Shown piece by piece: positions 17,495-25,471 of a DNA stretch of 64,000 nt. Position 1 is the stretch's first letter. Every line of letters starts with the position of its first letter. Source of the stretch: Marimicrobium sp963934845. Its GTDB lineage: Bacteria; Pseudomonadota; Gammaproteobacteria; Pseudomonadales; Halieaceae. The translations under genes were made by a program, and so were the position numbers. The stretch covers positions 1-64,000 of the forward strand of contig CAWWAG010000005.1 in NCBI GenBank assembly GCA_963934845.1, read 5' to 3'. Below the pieces are notes generated by a model. That model did not search any database. It saw only the letters and a list, made by a program, of their open reading frames with translations, and was not told the origin of the DNA.

Positions 17495-18666
17495 GGGGGC
17501 TGCGACGAGCGCTCAGCCAGCGCCAGTTTACTCACCACCGCGTTGGCATAAATGCCCAACGCGTAGGGGCGGTGTGCTTCCGGCATGGCTTCGATACGGG
17601 CTTCAAAGGCGGCGAGGCTGCAATCGCCCTCTTCAAGATAGAGCTCATGGGGAACCAGAGCATCCGCACCGTACAGTCGCTGGTAGGCATAAATATTAGT
17701 GGGGTGCAGACAGTACCCCGCAGTGATTTGCCAATCAACTTCCCTGGCAACGGCCTCCGGGGTCTGCAGGTCATCACCCAACGGCGTGCCAAAACTGACG
17801 TGCACACGCCCTTTTTCTCCAGAAATTCCTCGTGCAATAGATGCGACATCCTCCTGCTCGCCTTTTTCATAATGGCCTTCGGAGGCCTTCTGATAAAGCT
17901 CCCTGGCCTTCATCGCATCACAGGGATCAAGTTCGTAGGAAATAGCGACGGGCACGATACCGAGGCTGCGGATGTGTTCTCCAAATTCCTGTGTAGGCTT
18001 GTCGCGACTCATCGACAGCATTTTAATAATGACCGGTTCGGTGCGATCAATGCCGTTTTTGGCGCGCCCTTCTCGCTGGGCGATCCATATCGGCGAGTGC
18101 TCTTCCAGTAGTGAATGCTGAATGTAATTGGCCAGATTTTTCGAGGCCGCCAGTAGTTCGCGGGGCCCACTTACAGCTCGCTTGACGATGAAGCTCTTGT
18201 TTAGCCTCATCAAATCCGACACCCAGGCTTTGGTGAGCAGGTTATCCCCAATGGCGATACGCGCCGTTTCGTAGCCACTGCCGTGCAACGCGTAATTCGT
18301 AAATGCGGGATCCATCGCGATATCCCGATGATTACTCATGAACAGATAAGGGCGCATAGGATTGAGGCTTTCGAGACCCGACACGCTAAATCCACCGGTA
18401 GCGGCTTCTATCATGCGCGTCATGTACCGCTCGATCACAAGTTGCATGCTGCGCACATCGGACACACCACGTACTTCGCGGGACAGTAAATAGCGCACCA
18501 AAGGCCGCAGCAGGGGTCGTAACTGGCGGGGCAGAAACGAGACCAGCTTGCCAAGGCGATACGCCGCCAGCGTATCCAGAAATTCGGCACTGTGAAGCAA
18601 CCCGGACAAGACACCGGCTACTTCATCGTCTCGATAGGGCCGGATCTCTGCGAAGGGGTCGGTCAA
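17488..18666 (-). CDS. PlsC-like glycerol-phosphate acyltransferase family protein
   Basis: Protein of 392 residues with the acyltransferase motif I in the form SNHRDIAMDP (His113, Asp115, Asp119), followed by glycerol-phosphate-binding-like elements and GRVHVSFGTPL near residue 295. The classical motif is NHx4D; here the nearest Asp residues are at +2 and +6, a variant found in a distinct branch of PlsC-like proteins. It probably transfers an acyl chain to a lysophospholipid or related acceptor at the inner membrane, but the acceptor is unknown. No ATG is available near the start: translation appears to begin at TTG (18666). It forms an overlapping pair with dinG, an unexpected partner by function. 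Confidence 0.8.
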   Translation of the reverse strand: MTDPFAEIRPYRDDEVAGVLSGLLHSAEFLDTLAAYRLGKLVSFLPRQLRPLLRPLVRYLLSREVRGVSDVRSMQLVIERYMTRMIEAATGGFSVSGLESLNPMRPYLFMSNHRDIAMDPAFTNYALHGSGYETARIAIGDNLLTKAWVSDLMRLNKSFIVKRAVSGPRELLAASKNLANYIQHSLLEEHSPIWIAQREGRAKNGIDRTEPVIIKMLSMSRDKPTQEFGEHIRSLGIVPVAISYELDPCDAMKARELYQKASEGHYEKGEQEDVASIARGISGEKGRVHVSFGTPLGDDLQTPEAVAREVDWQITAGYCLHPTNIYAYQRLYGADALVPHELYLEEGDCSLAAFEARIEAMPEAHRPYALGIYANAVVSKLALAERSSQPPC

Positions 18667-19017
18667 GCCGGTAATCTCATATTTTTAAGGCGCCACACCA
18701 TAACCAAATTTCCTCCACGAGTCATCCGGCACATTCGAGCAATACGGCACCGTACCCGCCCAGCGATTCACTATCTGCGCCGCAGAACACCCCCTTACAC
18801 CAGCAATTTCACCGTATATCCAAAACATGCATGATGACAATTGTTACCTAATAGACATTAAATTTTGTTAACGTTTCCCAAAGAAACTCATAGAATATTT
18901 AAAAATTTACTTATAAAACAATATGATATTCTAAAAAAATATCAATAAAATCTATACTGTTACCAAAATACCCAAAAAGTTACAGTTTAGTAACTCTCTC
19001 TTATCGCCCATTGCCTC
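18667..19017. promoter_or_regulatory. AT-rich upstream region with GTTAC repeats
   Basis: From about 18835 to 18995 the sequence becomes markedly AT-rich compared with its surroundings. It contains GTTACC at 18843-18848 and 18959-18964 and a palindrome AGTTAC (18978-18983) / GTAACT (18990-18995). The palindrome ends where the -35 of the downstream promoter would be, so it is well placed for a regulator. No gene is visible in the gap. Confidence 0.45.
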
Positions 19018-19023
19018 TATAAT
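19018..19023 (+). promoter_or_regulatory. -10 element for the small exported protein gene
   Basis: A perfect TATAAT lies about 77 bases upstream of the ATG. No good -35 hexamer is found 16-18 bases upstream, which fits an activator-dependent promoter acting through the adjacent palindrome. Confidence 0.5.
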
Positions 19024-19099
19024 GAGTGCCACTGGAACTGATCGATTACGACCAACATCATCGGTGTTGACACCTACAGAGAATTGCAAGGAACTTGAT

Positions 19100-19372
19100 A
19101 TGAACTTATTTAAATTTGCAGCCACAACAGCCCTGATCATCTTTTCTGCCGGCAGCCTGGCAGCCAAACCCACCAGCATCGTATTTGACGCGAATGCCGC
19201 CACCAGCGATGGCACAGCTTACTCGACCTACATGGTAAAGTGCTCAAATGGCAAGAAAGCTGAGCTGACTGCCTGGGACAACCGTGGCAAGTGGTGTGTC
19301 GGCGACGCCAGCAGCGATAACTGCGAGAAGAAGCAGATCAACGCCGCTAAAGACGCGTGTAAAGCAAAGTAG
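19100..19372 (+). CDS. Small cysteine-containing exported protein, unknown
   Basis: Product of 90 residues with a typical signal peptide (MNLFKFAATTALIIFSAGSLAA, cleavage before KPT). The mature part, about 68 residues, has four cysteines (MVKC, KWC, DNC, DAC) that could form two disulfides in the periplasm, and a lysine-rich C-terminus. The ATG at 19100 follows AAGGA with good spacing; a longer in-frame extension to 19022 would place the signal peptide internally. It is monocistronic: an AT-rich region with its own promoter lies upstream and a strong hairpin downstream. No family recognised. Confidence 0.75.
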   Translation: MNLFKFAATTALIIFSAGSLAAKPTSIVFDANAATSDGTAYSTYMVKCSNGKKAELTAWDNRGKWCVGDASSDNCEKKQINAAKDACKAK

Positions 19373-19385
19373 GCGTATACTGCGG

Positions 19386-19419
19386 GTAAGCGGCCGCCAT
19401 TATTATGGCGGCCGCTTAC
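19386..19419. terminator. Perfect 15-bp hairpin between convergent genes
   Basis: GTAAGCGGCCGCCAT (19386-19400), loop TATT, then its exact complement (19405-19419). It lies between the convergent small exported protein and phosphatase genes. There is no long T run on either side, so it may be a bidirectional terminator of the weak-U-tract type or an mRNA-stabilising hairpin. Confidence 0.65.
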
Positions 19420-19429
19420 ATTCCTACGC

Positions 19430-20425
19430 TCAATCCAGATAGCGAGCTTGCAGTTCAGCCACTTCGGCTGGCCCTACCCCTAACGCCTTAGTCAGGTAAT
19501 CTTCCACCGACGGATAACGTTGCTCAATAGCGAGCAAGGCACGCGCCAGATAGTCTTCGTGCACTTCCAACATCGGCAAAATCGACCGCTCGTCCATTTG
19601 CTGCATCTGGTATTTTTCCCGCAGGCGGGCTAATTCGTCTCCCGGGTGGAAAAACTGCCCCGTGAGCATGTAGTCGCGCATAACCACTTCCCGTGACACG
19701 CCCAACGCCAAAAGAATGATTGCGGCGGCAAATCCAGTACGATCCTTGCCCGCAGCACAATGCACCAGAAAGCGCGCATCCTGTACGCTCAAAATCTCTC
19801 GAAACATGCGCGCATAGGTTTCTGTCTGCGCCTCGACAAAATCTCGATTGATCTCCATCATAAAATCAAACATGTCCTGCGGGTCAGTCATCCGCCCCTC
19901 CGCCTGTTCAAAAAACCGCGAATTGCTACCGGGGATAATTGGCAAGCTGGCGATCCGTGGCGTGTTGCCCCCGGGAAGCCGGCTGGGATCACCTGCCTGT
20001 TCTTCCTCGCGCCTGAAATCACACACCAGATCCAGCTCCAGACTGGCCAACAGCATCACATCCTGGTCGCTCAAGCTCGACAGCTGGCCCGAGCGAAATA
20101 AAAAGCCCCACTTGACCATGCGCCCATCAACTGTGTGGTAACCGCCAAAGTCCCTGAAATTCGGTGTACCTTGCATACCCAGTTTACGCTCGGCAGCCAG
20201 CACCTCTGTACCGTGTTGATCGCGCAGGCGAAAATAGTGACGACTCCCAAGTCCCAGACCCGACATGCGCACACGGCCAGAGTCTTCGCTATAGTGAGCA
20301 CTTACACTACCATTGGGCTTCAACGGCTCAACCGTGACCTGCGTATCGGGATGACTGGCTTGCCACTCGATATGATAATCGCCATCTGACTCGCGCCAGA
20401 TTTGCACTGCATCTGAAATCAACAT
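19430..20425 (-). CDS. Tyrosine-protein phosphatase (Y_phosphatase3 family)
   Basis: Dual-specificity/tyrosine phosphatase of the PF13350 type (related to Listeria LipA and mycobacterial PtpB). The P-loop HCAAGKDRTG contains catalytic Cys223, with the extra Lys-Asp typical of this branch that gives activity towards tyrosine and sometimes phosphoinositides. The upstream NFRDFGGY motif (89-96) and GFLFRSGQLSSLSDQD match the family. The first 85 residues form an extra, probably beta-rich segment not needed for catalysis. No signal peptide is present, so a cytoplasmic role is likely. A TetR gene ends 48 bases upstream in the same orientation and may share its transcript. Confidence 0.88.
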   Translation of the reverse strand: MLISDAVQIWRESDGDYHIEWQASHPDTQVTVEPLKPNGSVSAHYSEDSGRVRMSGLGLGSRHYFRLRDQHGTEVLAAERKLGMQGTPNFRDFGGYHTVDGRMVKWGFLFRSGQLSSLSDQDVMLLASLELDLVCDFRREEEQAGDPSRLPGGNTPRIASLPIIPGSNSRFFEQAEGRMTDPQDMFDFMMEINRDFVEAQTETYARMFREILSVQDARFLVHCAAGKDRTGFAAAIILLALGVSREVVMRDYMLTGQFFHPGDELARLREKYQMQQMDERSILPMLEVHEDYLARALLAIEQRYPSVEDYLTKALGVGPAEVAELQARYLD

Positions 20426-20473
20426 GACTTGTGTCTGGCCTCTTAAAACGGGGAGGGAACCGGCACCACCGGA

Positions 20474-21115
20474 TCAGGTAGTCGCCGCGAGCTCCCCTTT
20501 ATAATCAAAAACTGCACGCAACAGCATCTTGATCAGGTTAAGCTGGTTTTCGAGCGCCGTTTCACTGAACGGATCTTGGCCCAGCAGATCCCGGTACATC
20601 GGCGCCATCGTCACATAAGACATCACGAGGTTGTTAAAGGCCATCACTGCCCAGGGCTGCAACCCGGTGTTCTGAAACAGCGTGATGCTTTCCCCCTCTA
20701 TTTTGGCATCAGACTGAAACATCGGCCGGAAGAGGCGATCTATCAACTCATTGGTATGGGGCCCGCCTGAGAGTGCCGCATGCTGCAGCAGTCTAGCCAG
20801 GTTCGGGTTGGCGTGATGCTGGCGCACAATCGTTTCCAGCCAGGAAAAAACTCGCTCGTTGGTGACCGGCCCACCATTCAACTCTGCTAAGGGGGCAGAA
20901 AAATCCGTCAACAGGCGCTCTAGCACAACTTCGTAGAGGGCCTCCTTGTTCTTGAAGTGGTTATACAGGCTGGGAGAGCGAATACCCACACGATCAGCCA
21001 CGTCACCGAGCGATGTCGCGCTATAGCCCTTCTCGGCAAACAGATCTTCCGCAGCATTGAGAATGCGGTCCGCAGTACTGGGCGCCGCGGCTGTCGATGT
21101 CGCTGAATTATCCAT
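20474..21115 (-). CDS. TetR family transcriptional regulator
   Basis: DNA-binding regulator of 213 residues. The N-terminal helix-turn-helix is typical: RILNAAEDLFAEKGYSATSLGDVADRVG then SPSLYNHFKNKEALYEVVLERL. The C-terminal ligand domain is not assignable to a ligand. The ATG at 21115 is chosen; a TTG two codons earlier (21121) is also open. Just upstream lies the palindrome ACTAA-N6-TTAGT (21155-21170), a likely autoregulatory operator. The phosphatase gene downstream is a candidate target. Confidence 0.9.
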   Translation of the reverse strand: MDNSATSTAAAPSTADRILNAAEDLFAEKGYSATSLGDVADRVGIRSPSLYNHFKNKEALYEVVLERLLTDFSAPLAELNGGPVTNERVFSWLETIVRQHHANPNLARLLQHAALSGGPHTNELIDRLFRPMFQSDAKIEGESITLFQNTGLQPWAVMAFNNLVMSYVTMAPMYRDLLGQDPFSETALENQLNLIKMLLRAVFDYKGELAATT

Positions 21116-21154
21116 AGGCAAAGAGTGCCAACCTCGAGAAGCAGATCAATAACA

Positions 21155-21170
21155 ACTAATAGGCGTTAGT
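21155..21170. promoter_or_regulatory. Putative TetR operator palindrome
   Basis: ACTAA (21155-21159) and TTAGT (21166-21170) form an inverted repeat with a six-base spacer, about 40 bases upstream of the tetR start codon. Its position fits autoregulation; the assignment is by location only. Confidence 0.4.
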
Positions 21171-21209
21171 ATACATCAGCAGACGCAAGCCAAACCAGTG
21201 AGACAGCGG

Positions 21210-21238
21210 TTGACATTTGGGAGGGCAATGTGAATAAT
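21210..21238 (+). promoter_or_regulatory. Sigma-70 promoter of rpsT
   Basis: A perfect -35 TTGACA (21210-21215) is followed, after 17 bases, by AATAAT (21233-21238), five of six matches to the -10 consensus. It lies 40 bases before the rpsT start. Confidence 0.85.
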
Positions 21239-21277
21239 CGCGCCTCTGAATTTTTTGACTCCCTTTGAGGTACTACA

Positions 21278-21544
21278 GTGGCGAACTCACCACAAGCAAA
21301 GAAACGCGCCCGTCAGGCGGAAAAACGTCGATCACACAACTCCAGCCTGCGTTCACTCGTGCGTACCGTGATCAAGAAGGTGAATGCTGCAATCGGCAGC
21401 GGCGATCAGGCAGCGGCCAAAACCGCTTACGATAGTGCCGTGCCTGTTATTGACCGCATGGCAGACAAAGGCATCATCCACAAGAATAAGGCAGCGCGTC
21501 ACAAGAGCCGCCTGAATGCACAGGTTAAAGCTCTGTCTGCCTGA
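21278..21544 (+). CDS. rpsT: 30S ribosomal protein S20
   Basis: Small-subunit ribosomal protein S20 of 88 residues, binding 16S rRNA. The N-terminus ANSPQAKKRARQAEKRRSHN and the final helix region IIHKNKAARHKSRLN match the family along its full length. Translation starts at GTG (21278) behind a GAGG site; weak start codons are usual for rpsT, whose synthesis is autoregulated (UUG in E. coli). It has its own promoter and a strong terminator. Confidence 0.98.
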   Translation: MANSPQAKKRARQAEKRRSHNSSLRSLVRTVIKKVNAAIGSGDQAAAKTAYDSAVPVIDRMADKGIIHKNKAARHKSRLNAQVKALSA

Positions 21545-21565
21545 TACCAGCTAAGCCGCAGACAC

Positions 21566-21596
21566 AAAAAAGCCGGTTTACAAGCCGGCTTTTTTT
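21566..21596 (+). terminator. rpsT terminator
   Basis: An A-rich flank, stem AGCCGG / CCGGCT extended by A-T pairs, and a run of T residues (to 21596) form a strong Rho-independent terminator 20 bases after the rpsT stop; the A/T symmetry could let it work in both directions. Confidence 0.9.
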
Positions 21597-21683
21597 ATTG
21601 CTTACACTTAGCACTCGGGGCCGCCTATGTTCGCGTGGGCAGCGCCGTGTAATAAGCTACATCATACCCTGAGGCACACGCGG

Positions 21684-22871
21684 TCAGGCTGCAGAGATAG
21701 CCTTCCTGGTATCCGCCTCATGAACCTCGGCGAATTTAGCCAGCATAGTCTGCTCATAGGCCTGAGCTTCTTCCGTATCCAGCGGGCGCTCGAGTTCTGA
21801 CCAATCGATGTCACCGTCAGTCGCCAGGTTTTCGTAATCCAGAATGCCCAACGATTCAAATTTCGGACGCACTTTGTCCGTCAGCAAACCGATGCGATTC
21901 AGATTGGGGATCACACGCTGGAAGAGCAGGTTGCGAAAAGTGGACATCACGAACCCATCGAGCACTTTTTTCCGCGCCTCTTCGACATCCCAGCCAAAAT
22001 GCCGGAATACATCGGTGGCCACCAGGCGCTCGCGGCTGATTGCGCAGGCCTCGTAGGCGAATTGGGCGCGGTCCTCACGCTCTTCATCGGACAGCGTCTT
22101 AACGAAATCTTCCAGGTAATTCACACCGAACGTGACATGGCGAGCCTCGTCACGAGTCACCAGGTACACCACATCCTTGAGCACCGGATCAGGCGTAGTT
22201 TCACGGGTCGTTGCAAACGCCGAGAGCGCGAGACCCTCGATAACAATTTGCATACCGATAAATTTCATATCCCAGCGTGGGTCGGTCAAAATCTTGTCGA
22301 TAATACTTTTCAGGTGCGTATTGATCGGGTACATCATCCCGATACGTGTTTGCAGGTATTTATTAAACACCTCCACGTGGCGGGCCTCGTCAAAGGTTTG
22401 TGACGCGGCGTATAGCTTGGCGTTAAATGTGGGGGCGCAAGAGCAGAGCTGCGAGGCTACCAACAACGCACCCTGTTCACCGTGCAAAAACTGAGATAGG
22501 CTCCAGGCATTCATATGCAACCAAAACTCGGCTTTCGTCTCCTCGTCCATGGCCAGATAAGGCTCGTAGTCATGGAGGTTCATCAGCTCCGGTGATTGCT
22601 GCGCTTCAGGCCAGGGGCGGTCCCAGTCGATATCCATCTCTGGATCCCAGTTGAGCTGCTTGCCCAGATCATAAAGCTTCTTGATCCTGTCGTCCTGTAT
22701 CTTGTAGTCCCAGTTGTAGGAACCCGTCAACGGCGTCTGAAATATTTCAGCGACATGATCCACATCCGCACTGGTCAAGACATCTTCCAGAATAGGGTTC
22801 TCATGAGGGTAAGCTGCGTCGGGGTAGCGCTGAATCTTGCGGGGGGTAGTGCCAGTCCATTCTATTTTCAT
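21684..22871 (-). CDS. Ferritin-like diiron protein, putative oxygenase
   Basis: Protein of 395 residues with two copies of the diiron signature spaced as in ferritin-like oxygenases: Glu132 (HGEQG), Glu162-x2-His165 (FDEARH), then Glu212 (VIEGL) and Glu242-x2-His245 (RDEARH). This E / ExxH / E / ExxH set binds two irons in R2-like and AurF-type enzymes. The rest of the fold is predicted helical, preceded by about 100 residues of unknown type. The start at 22871 is preferred because GGAG sits eight bases upstream, against two bases for the ATG at 22877. It is divergent, 106 bases away, from an AraC-type regulator that probably controls it. Oxidation of a hydrophobic substrate is a reasonable inference, but the substrate is unknown. 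Confidence 0.85.
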   Translation of the reverse strand: MKIEWTGTTPRKIQRYPDAAYPHENPILEDVLTSADVDHVAEIFQTPLTGSYNWDYKIQDDRIKKLYDLGKQLNWDPEMDIDWDRPWPEAQQSPELMNLHDYEPYLAMDEETKAEFWLHMNAWSLSQFLHGEQGALLVASQLCSCAPTFNAKLYAASQTFDEARHVEVFNKYLQTRIGMMYPINTHLKSIIDKILTDPRWDMKFIGMQIVIEGLALSAFATTRETTPDPVLKDVVYLVTRDEARHVTFGVNYLEDFVKTLSDEEREDRAQFAYEACAISRERLVATDVFRHFGWDVEEARKKVLDGFVMSTFRNLLFQRVIPNLNRIGLLTDKVRPKFESLGILDYENLATDGDIDWSELERPLDTEEAQAYEQTMLAKFAEVHEADTRKAISAA

Positions 22872-22977
22872 AACCATTACTCCGTGGTTTTGCTCGGTAA
22901 ATTACTATGCGCGATGACTGCAGTTGCAACAAGGTAAAGTCTTGTCAAAATAGGGTTCTTTATGGCCAAATGGCTGC

Positions 22978-23973
22978 ATGTCAATTACCACCACACCCGC
23001 CCAATACATACTGATCTTGATTGATATGGCCGAGCAGTTGGGATGCGATCAGCAAAATTTGCTCGCGGGCACATCTTTCGCCAATACCGGCCTGGCAACA
23101 ATCGGCGCGCGCATACCTGACACCGATTTTAACCAACTCGTCGCCAATGCCCTGGAGCTTACCGGTGACCAAGCACTGGGGCTCAAACTCGGACAGCGCC
23201 TGAACCTGAGTGCTCACGCCGTCCTCGGTCAGGCTTTTATGACCTGCACCGACCTGGCCGAGGCGATAGAGCTATTCCTCAAATACAATCACCTGCTGGC
23301 GTCAGGTCTGCACTTTGAGTTTGAAACCATCGATGAGCAGTCTATTTTAACGGTGCTGAGCACACCGGCGGACGCCTCGGTGGAATTTGGCTTTGAGCTG
23401 TTTTATGGCGCCCTCATCAACACACTGCGCGGCTTACTAAATACACCCGACTTGAGCATGCGCATGGAGCTACCGTACCCTCAGCCAGATCACGCCGCAC
23501 TTTACTACGAGGTATTTGGCGAGGACATCCAGTTCGATGCACCACAAGGCCGCGTGCTCTTCGATCGCAAGTTACTCAATACCCCCCTTCCGTCCTCCAA
23601 CCCGGTGCTGCGCAATCTCTATGCAGCAGAGTGCGCCAGACTACTGGCTGATCTTGAGGAGGAAAATTCAGTGGCGGAGCGGACCCTGCGCCTGCTGCGC
23701 AAACTGGAGGGCCAGTACCCGCAAATGCCACAGATCGCCGCGATGCTCAATCTCAGCCCGCGCACCTATCGACGCCGTCTGGACGAAGAGCAGTTATCCT
23801 TTCAGAGATTGCTGGATCAGGTGCGCGCTGAACACGCCACCCGCCACCTCCAAAATAAGCGGGTGCCACTGTCCAGCATTGCGTACATGGTCGGCTTCAG
23901 CGATGCCTCAAATTTCCGCCGGGCCTATCTGAAATGGACGGGGAAAACGCCGCGGGATGTTCGCCGCGGCTAA
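22978..23973 (+). CDS. AraC family transcriptional regulator
   Basis: Regulator of 331 residues of the OruR/ArgR-like branch: N-terminal ligand-sensing domain of the Arabinose_bd (PF12625) type, including AHAVLGQAFMTCTDLAEAIELFLKY, and a C-terminal AraC helix-turn-helix pair (MPQIAAMLNLSPRTYRRRL, then SIAYMVGFSDASNFRRAYLKWTGKTP). Such proteins usually activate a neighbouring catabolic gene in response to a fatty or aromatic compound. The divergent diiron gene across a 106-base spacer is the obvious target. Confidence 0.93.
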   Translation: MSITTTPAQYILILIDMAEQLGCDQQNLLAGTSFANTGLATIGARIPDTDFNQLVANALELTGDQALGLKLGQRLNLSAHAVLGQAFMTCTDLAEAIELFLKYNHLLASGLHFEFETIDEQSILTVLSTPADASVEFGFELFYGALINTLRGLLNTPDLSMRMELPYPQPDHAALYYEVFGEDIQFDAPQGRVLFDRKLLNTPLPSSNPVLRNLYAAECARLLADLEEENSVAERTLRLLRKLEGQYPQMPQIAAMLNLSPRTYRRRLDEEQLSFQRLLDQVRAEHATRHLQNKRVPLSSIAYMVGFSDASNFRRAYLKWTGKTPRDVRRG

Positions 23974-24001
23974 TCCCTCGCTCCAGTAAAGCGCAGGCCA
24001 G

Positions 24002-25471
24002 CTAGTGAAAAGTGCCGCCTTCCAGCTCGTAGCGCTCACCACAGCACTCCTGTGCCATCATGTACTCTAACATTTGCGCGTCCTCGCTGTAGGCGACCGT
24101 GCGGCTACCGTCAGGCAGGTCAAATACAGCCACCGCGCGCCAGGGATCCAAACCCTGATACAGCACTGTGTAGCCCGCCACCAGGGCGGTACCGCTGTAG
24201 TCCGCCACCAGCTCACACTCATCGCTCTCCCGGCGAACCTGTTCGGTCACATCCGCACATGCCCAGCCATCGGCGCCGGGTGTGGCCGACCACACTGCGC
24301 AGGCCTGCTTGGTCAACATACCGCTGACAGTCGTCACCAGGCCTACTTCGGCGGGATTCTGGCGCAGCAGCTGCGCCATTTTTACCGTTGCCTGAAAGAC
24401 GAAATTATTCAGTGGGCCACCACCAAAGGTCATCCCACCGGTGACGCTGACATCGTGCTGCGGATTCATACCAAGCTCCTGTAACTGCACCCGCACAGCG
24501 TACGGAAAGCAGGAATACAGCTCACACAAGCGAATGTCACCGAAGTTAACGCCCGCCAGCTCCATCGCGGCTTTCCCCGCAATACGGAATCCCGGGCTGG
24601 CGCCCAGATCCTTGCGACTGGCGACCACCGACATGAAATTTGACTCCGCGAACGCGCGCGGAAACACCCACTTGCTACGCTCGATACCCAGTATCTCGGC
24701 GATTCCCACAGAGCACAGTATGAGGCCCGCCGCCTGATCGACATTCCACTGGCTGTTATGGAGCTTGGTATAGGGGAATGCCAGCATACGATTGGCGGCG
24801 GAATGTTCCCGGATGTGCTCTGCAGGCACCACTTGCTCAGACCAGCCACCCGGGTTATCTGCGGCCAACTCGCTGAAGCGCGAATACATGCTGGCCATTT
24901 GGTCACGGTGCTCATCCAGACTCAAGCCCTGCTTGTAGCGCAGCGCGCTGTCAAGTATGGCGTAATACCCTACCGGCATACCAAGCCCGCTCGCGGACTC
25001 CACCGGTGACCACATTTCATCCTCCGGACGCAGGGTGGTATCCGGACTCACATCTAACTGAGGCGTTTCGAAAGCCTCCTGTCCCACCTTTTGTGCACAG
25101 AGTGCGCGATGCTTGGCCTCGCCGCCCGTTACCAGAACGATCTGGCATTCTCCCGCCTCAATACGCTGGCAGGCGCGCGTCAAGAGCGTCTGCTGTAATA
25201 TGCCAAATTCTGCCAGCAGCGTGGTGGCCGAATTCGCACCAATGCTGTCCGCCACCAGGCGGCCGGGATCGCTATAACCCCAGATACTCTTGGGCACCAT
25301 GATCTCGTCTGCTTGACGCAGGAGGTCCGCGCAACCGGCATCGCCCGCCGCATCGCGCAGGGCTTGCGCCATCAGCGCCACAGGTTCCAGCGCCCGCCGG
25401 TAGTCGTCCACCTTCTGCTGCACGGCGGCAATTCCCACCAGAACCGGTGTGTTAGCGGCATACTCAGTCAT
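24002..25471 (-). CDS. Thiolase-fold protein lacking thiolase catalytic residues
   Basis: Protein of 489 residues with the thiolase fold seen as PVLVGIAAVQQ, EPVALMAQALRDAA, RIEAGECQIVLVTGGEA and GGPLNNFVFQA. It matches the large group annotated as acetyl-CoA acetyltransferase (PRK08257-like). The usual nucleophilic Cys before the ...A..I..G stretch is absent (LAEFGILQQTLL), the HDCF motif reads YSCF, and the C-terminal GHPxGA motif reads TKQACAVW. Canonical thiolysis or condensation is therefore unlikely. A C-terminal segment of about 80 residues after QVRRESD is beta-rich. I chose the ATG at 25471 (MTEYAANTP), which overlaps the LLM gene stop by eight bases; an ATG six codons earlier is possible. 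It pairs with an LLM oxidoreductase, suggesting an acyl-CoA or sterol-like pathway. Confidence 0.82.
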   Translation of the reverse strand: MTEYAANTPVLVGIAAVQQKVDDYRRALEPVALMAQALRDAAGDAGCADLLRQADEIMVPKSIWGYSDPGRLVADSIGANSATTLLAEFGILQQTLLTRACQRIEAGECQIVLVTGGEAKHRALCAQKVGQEAFETPQLDVSPDTTLRPEDEMWSPVESASGLGMPVGYYAILDSALRYKQGLSLDEHRDQMASMYSRFSELAADNPGGWSEQVVPAEHIREHSAANRMLAFPYTKLHNSQWNVDQAAGLILCSVGIAEILGIERSKWVFPRAFAESNFMSVVASRKDLGASPGFRIAGKAAMELAGVNFGDIRLCELYSCFPYAVRVQLQELGMNPQHDVSVTGGMTFGGGPLNNFVFQATVKMAQLLRQNPAEVGLVTTVSGMLTKQACAVWSATPGADGWACADVTEQVRRESDECELVADYSGTALVAGYTVLYQGLDPWRAVAVFDLPDGSRTVAYSEDAQMLEYMMAQECCGERYELEGGTFH

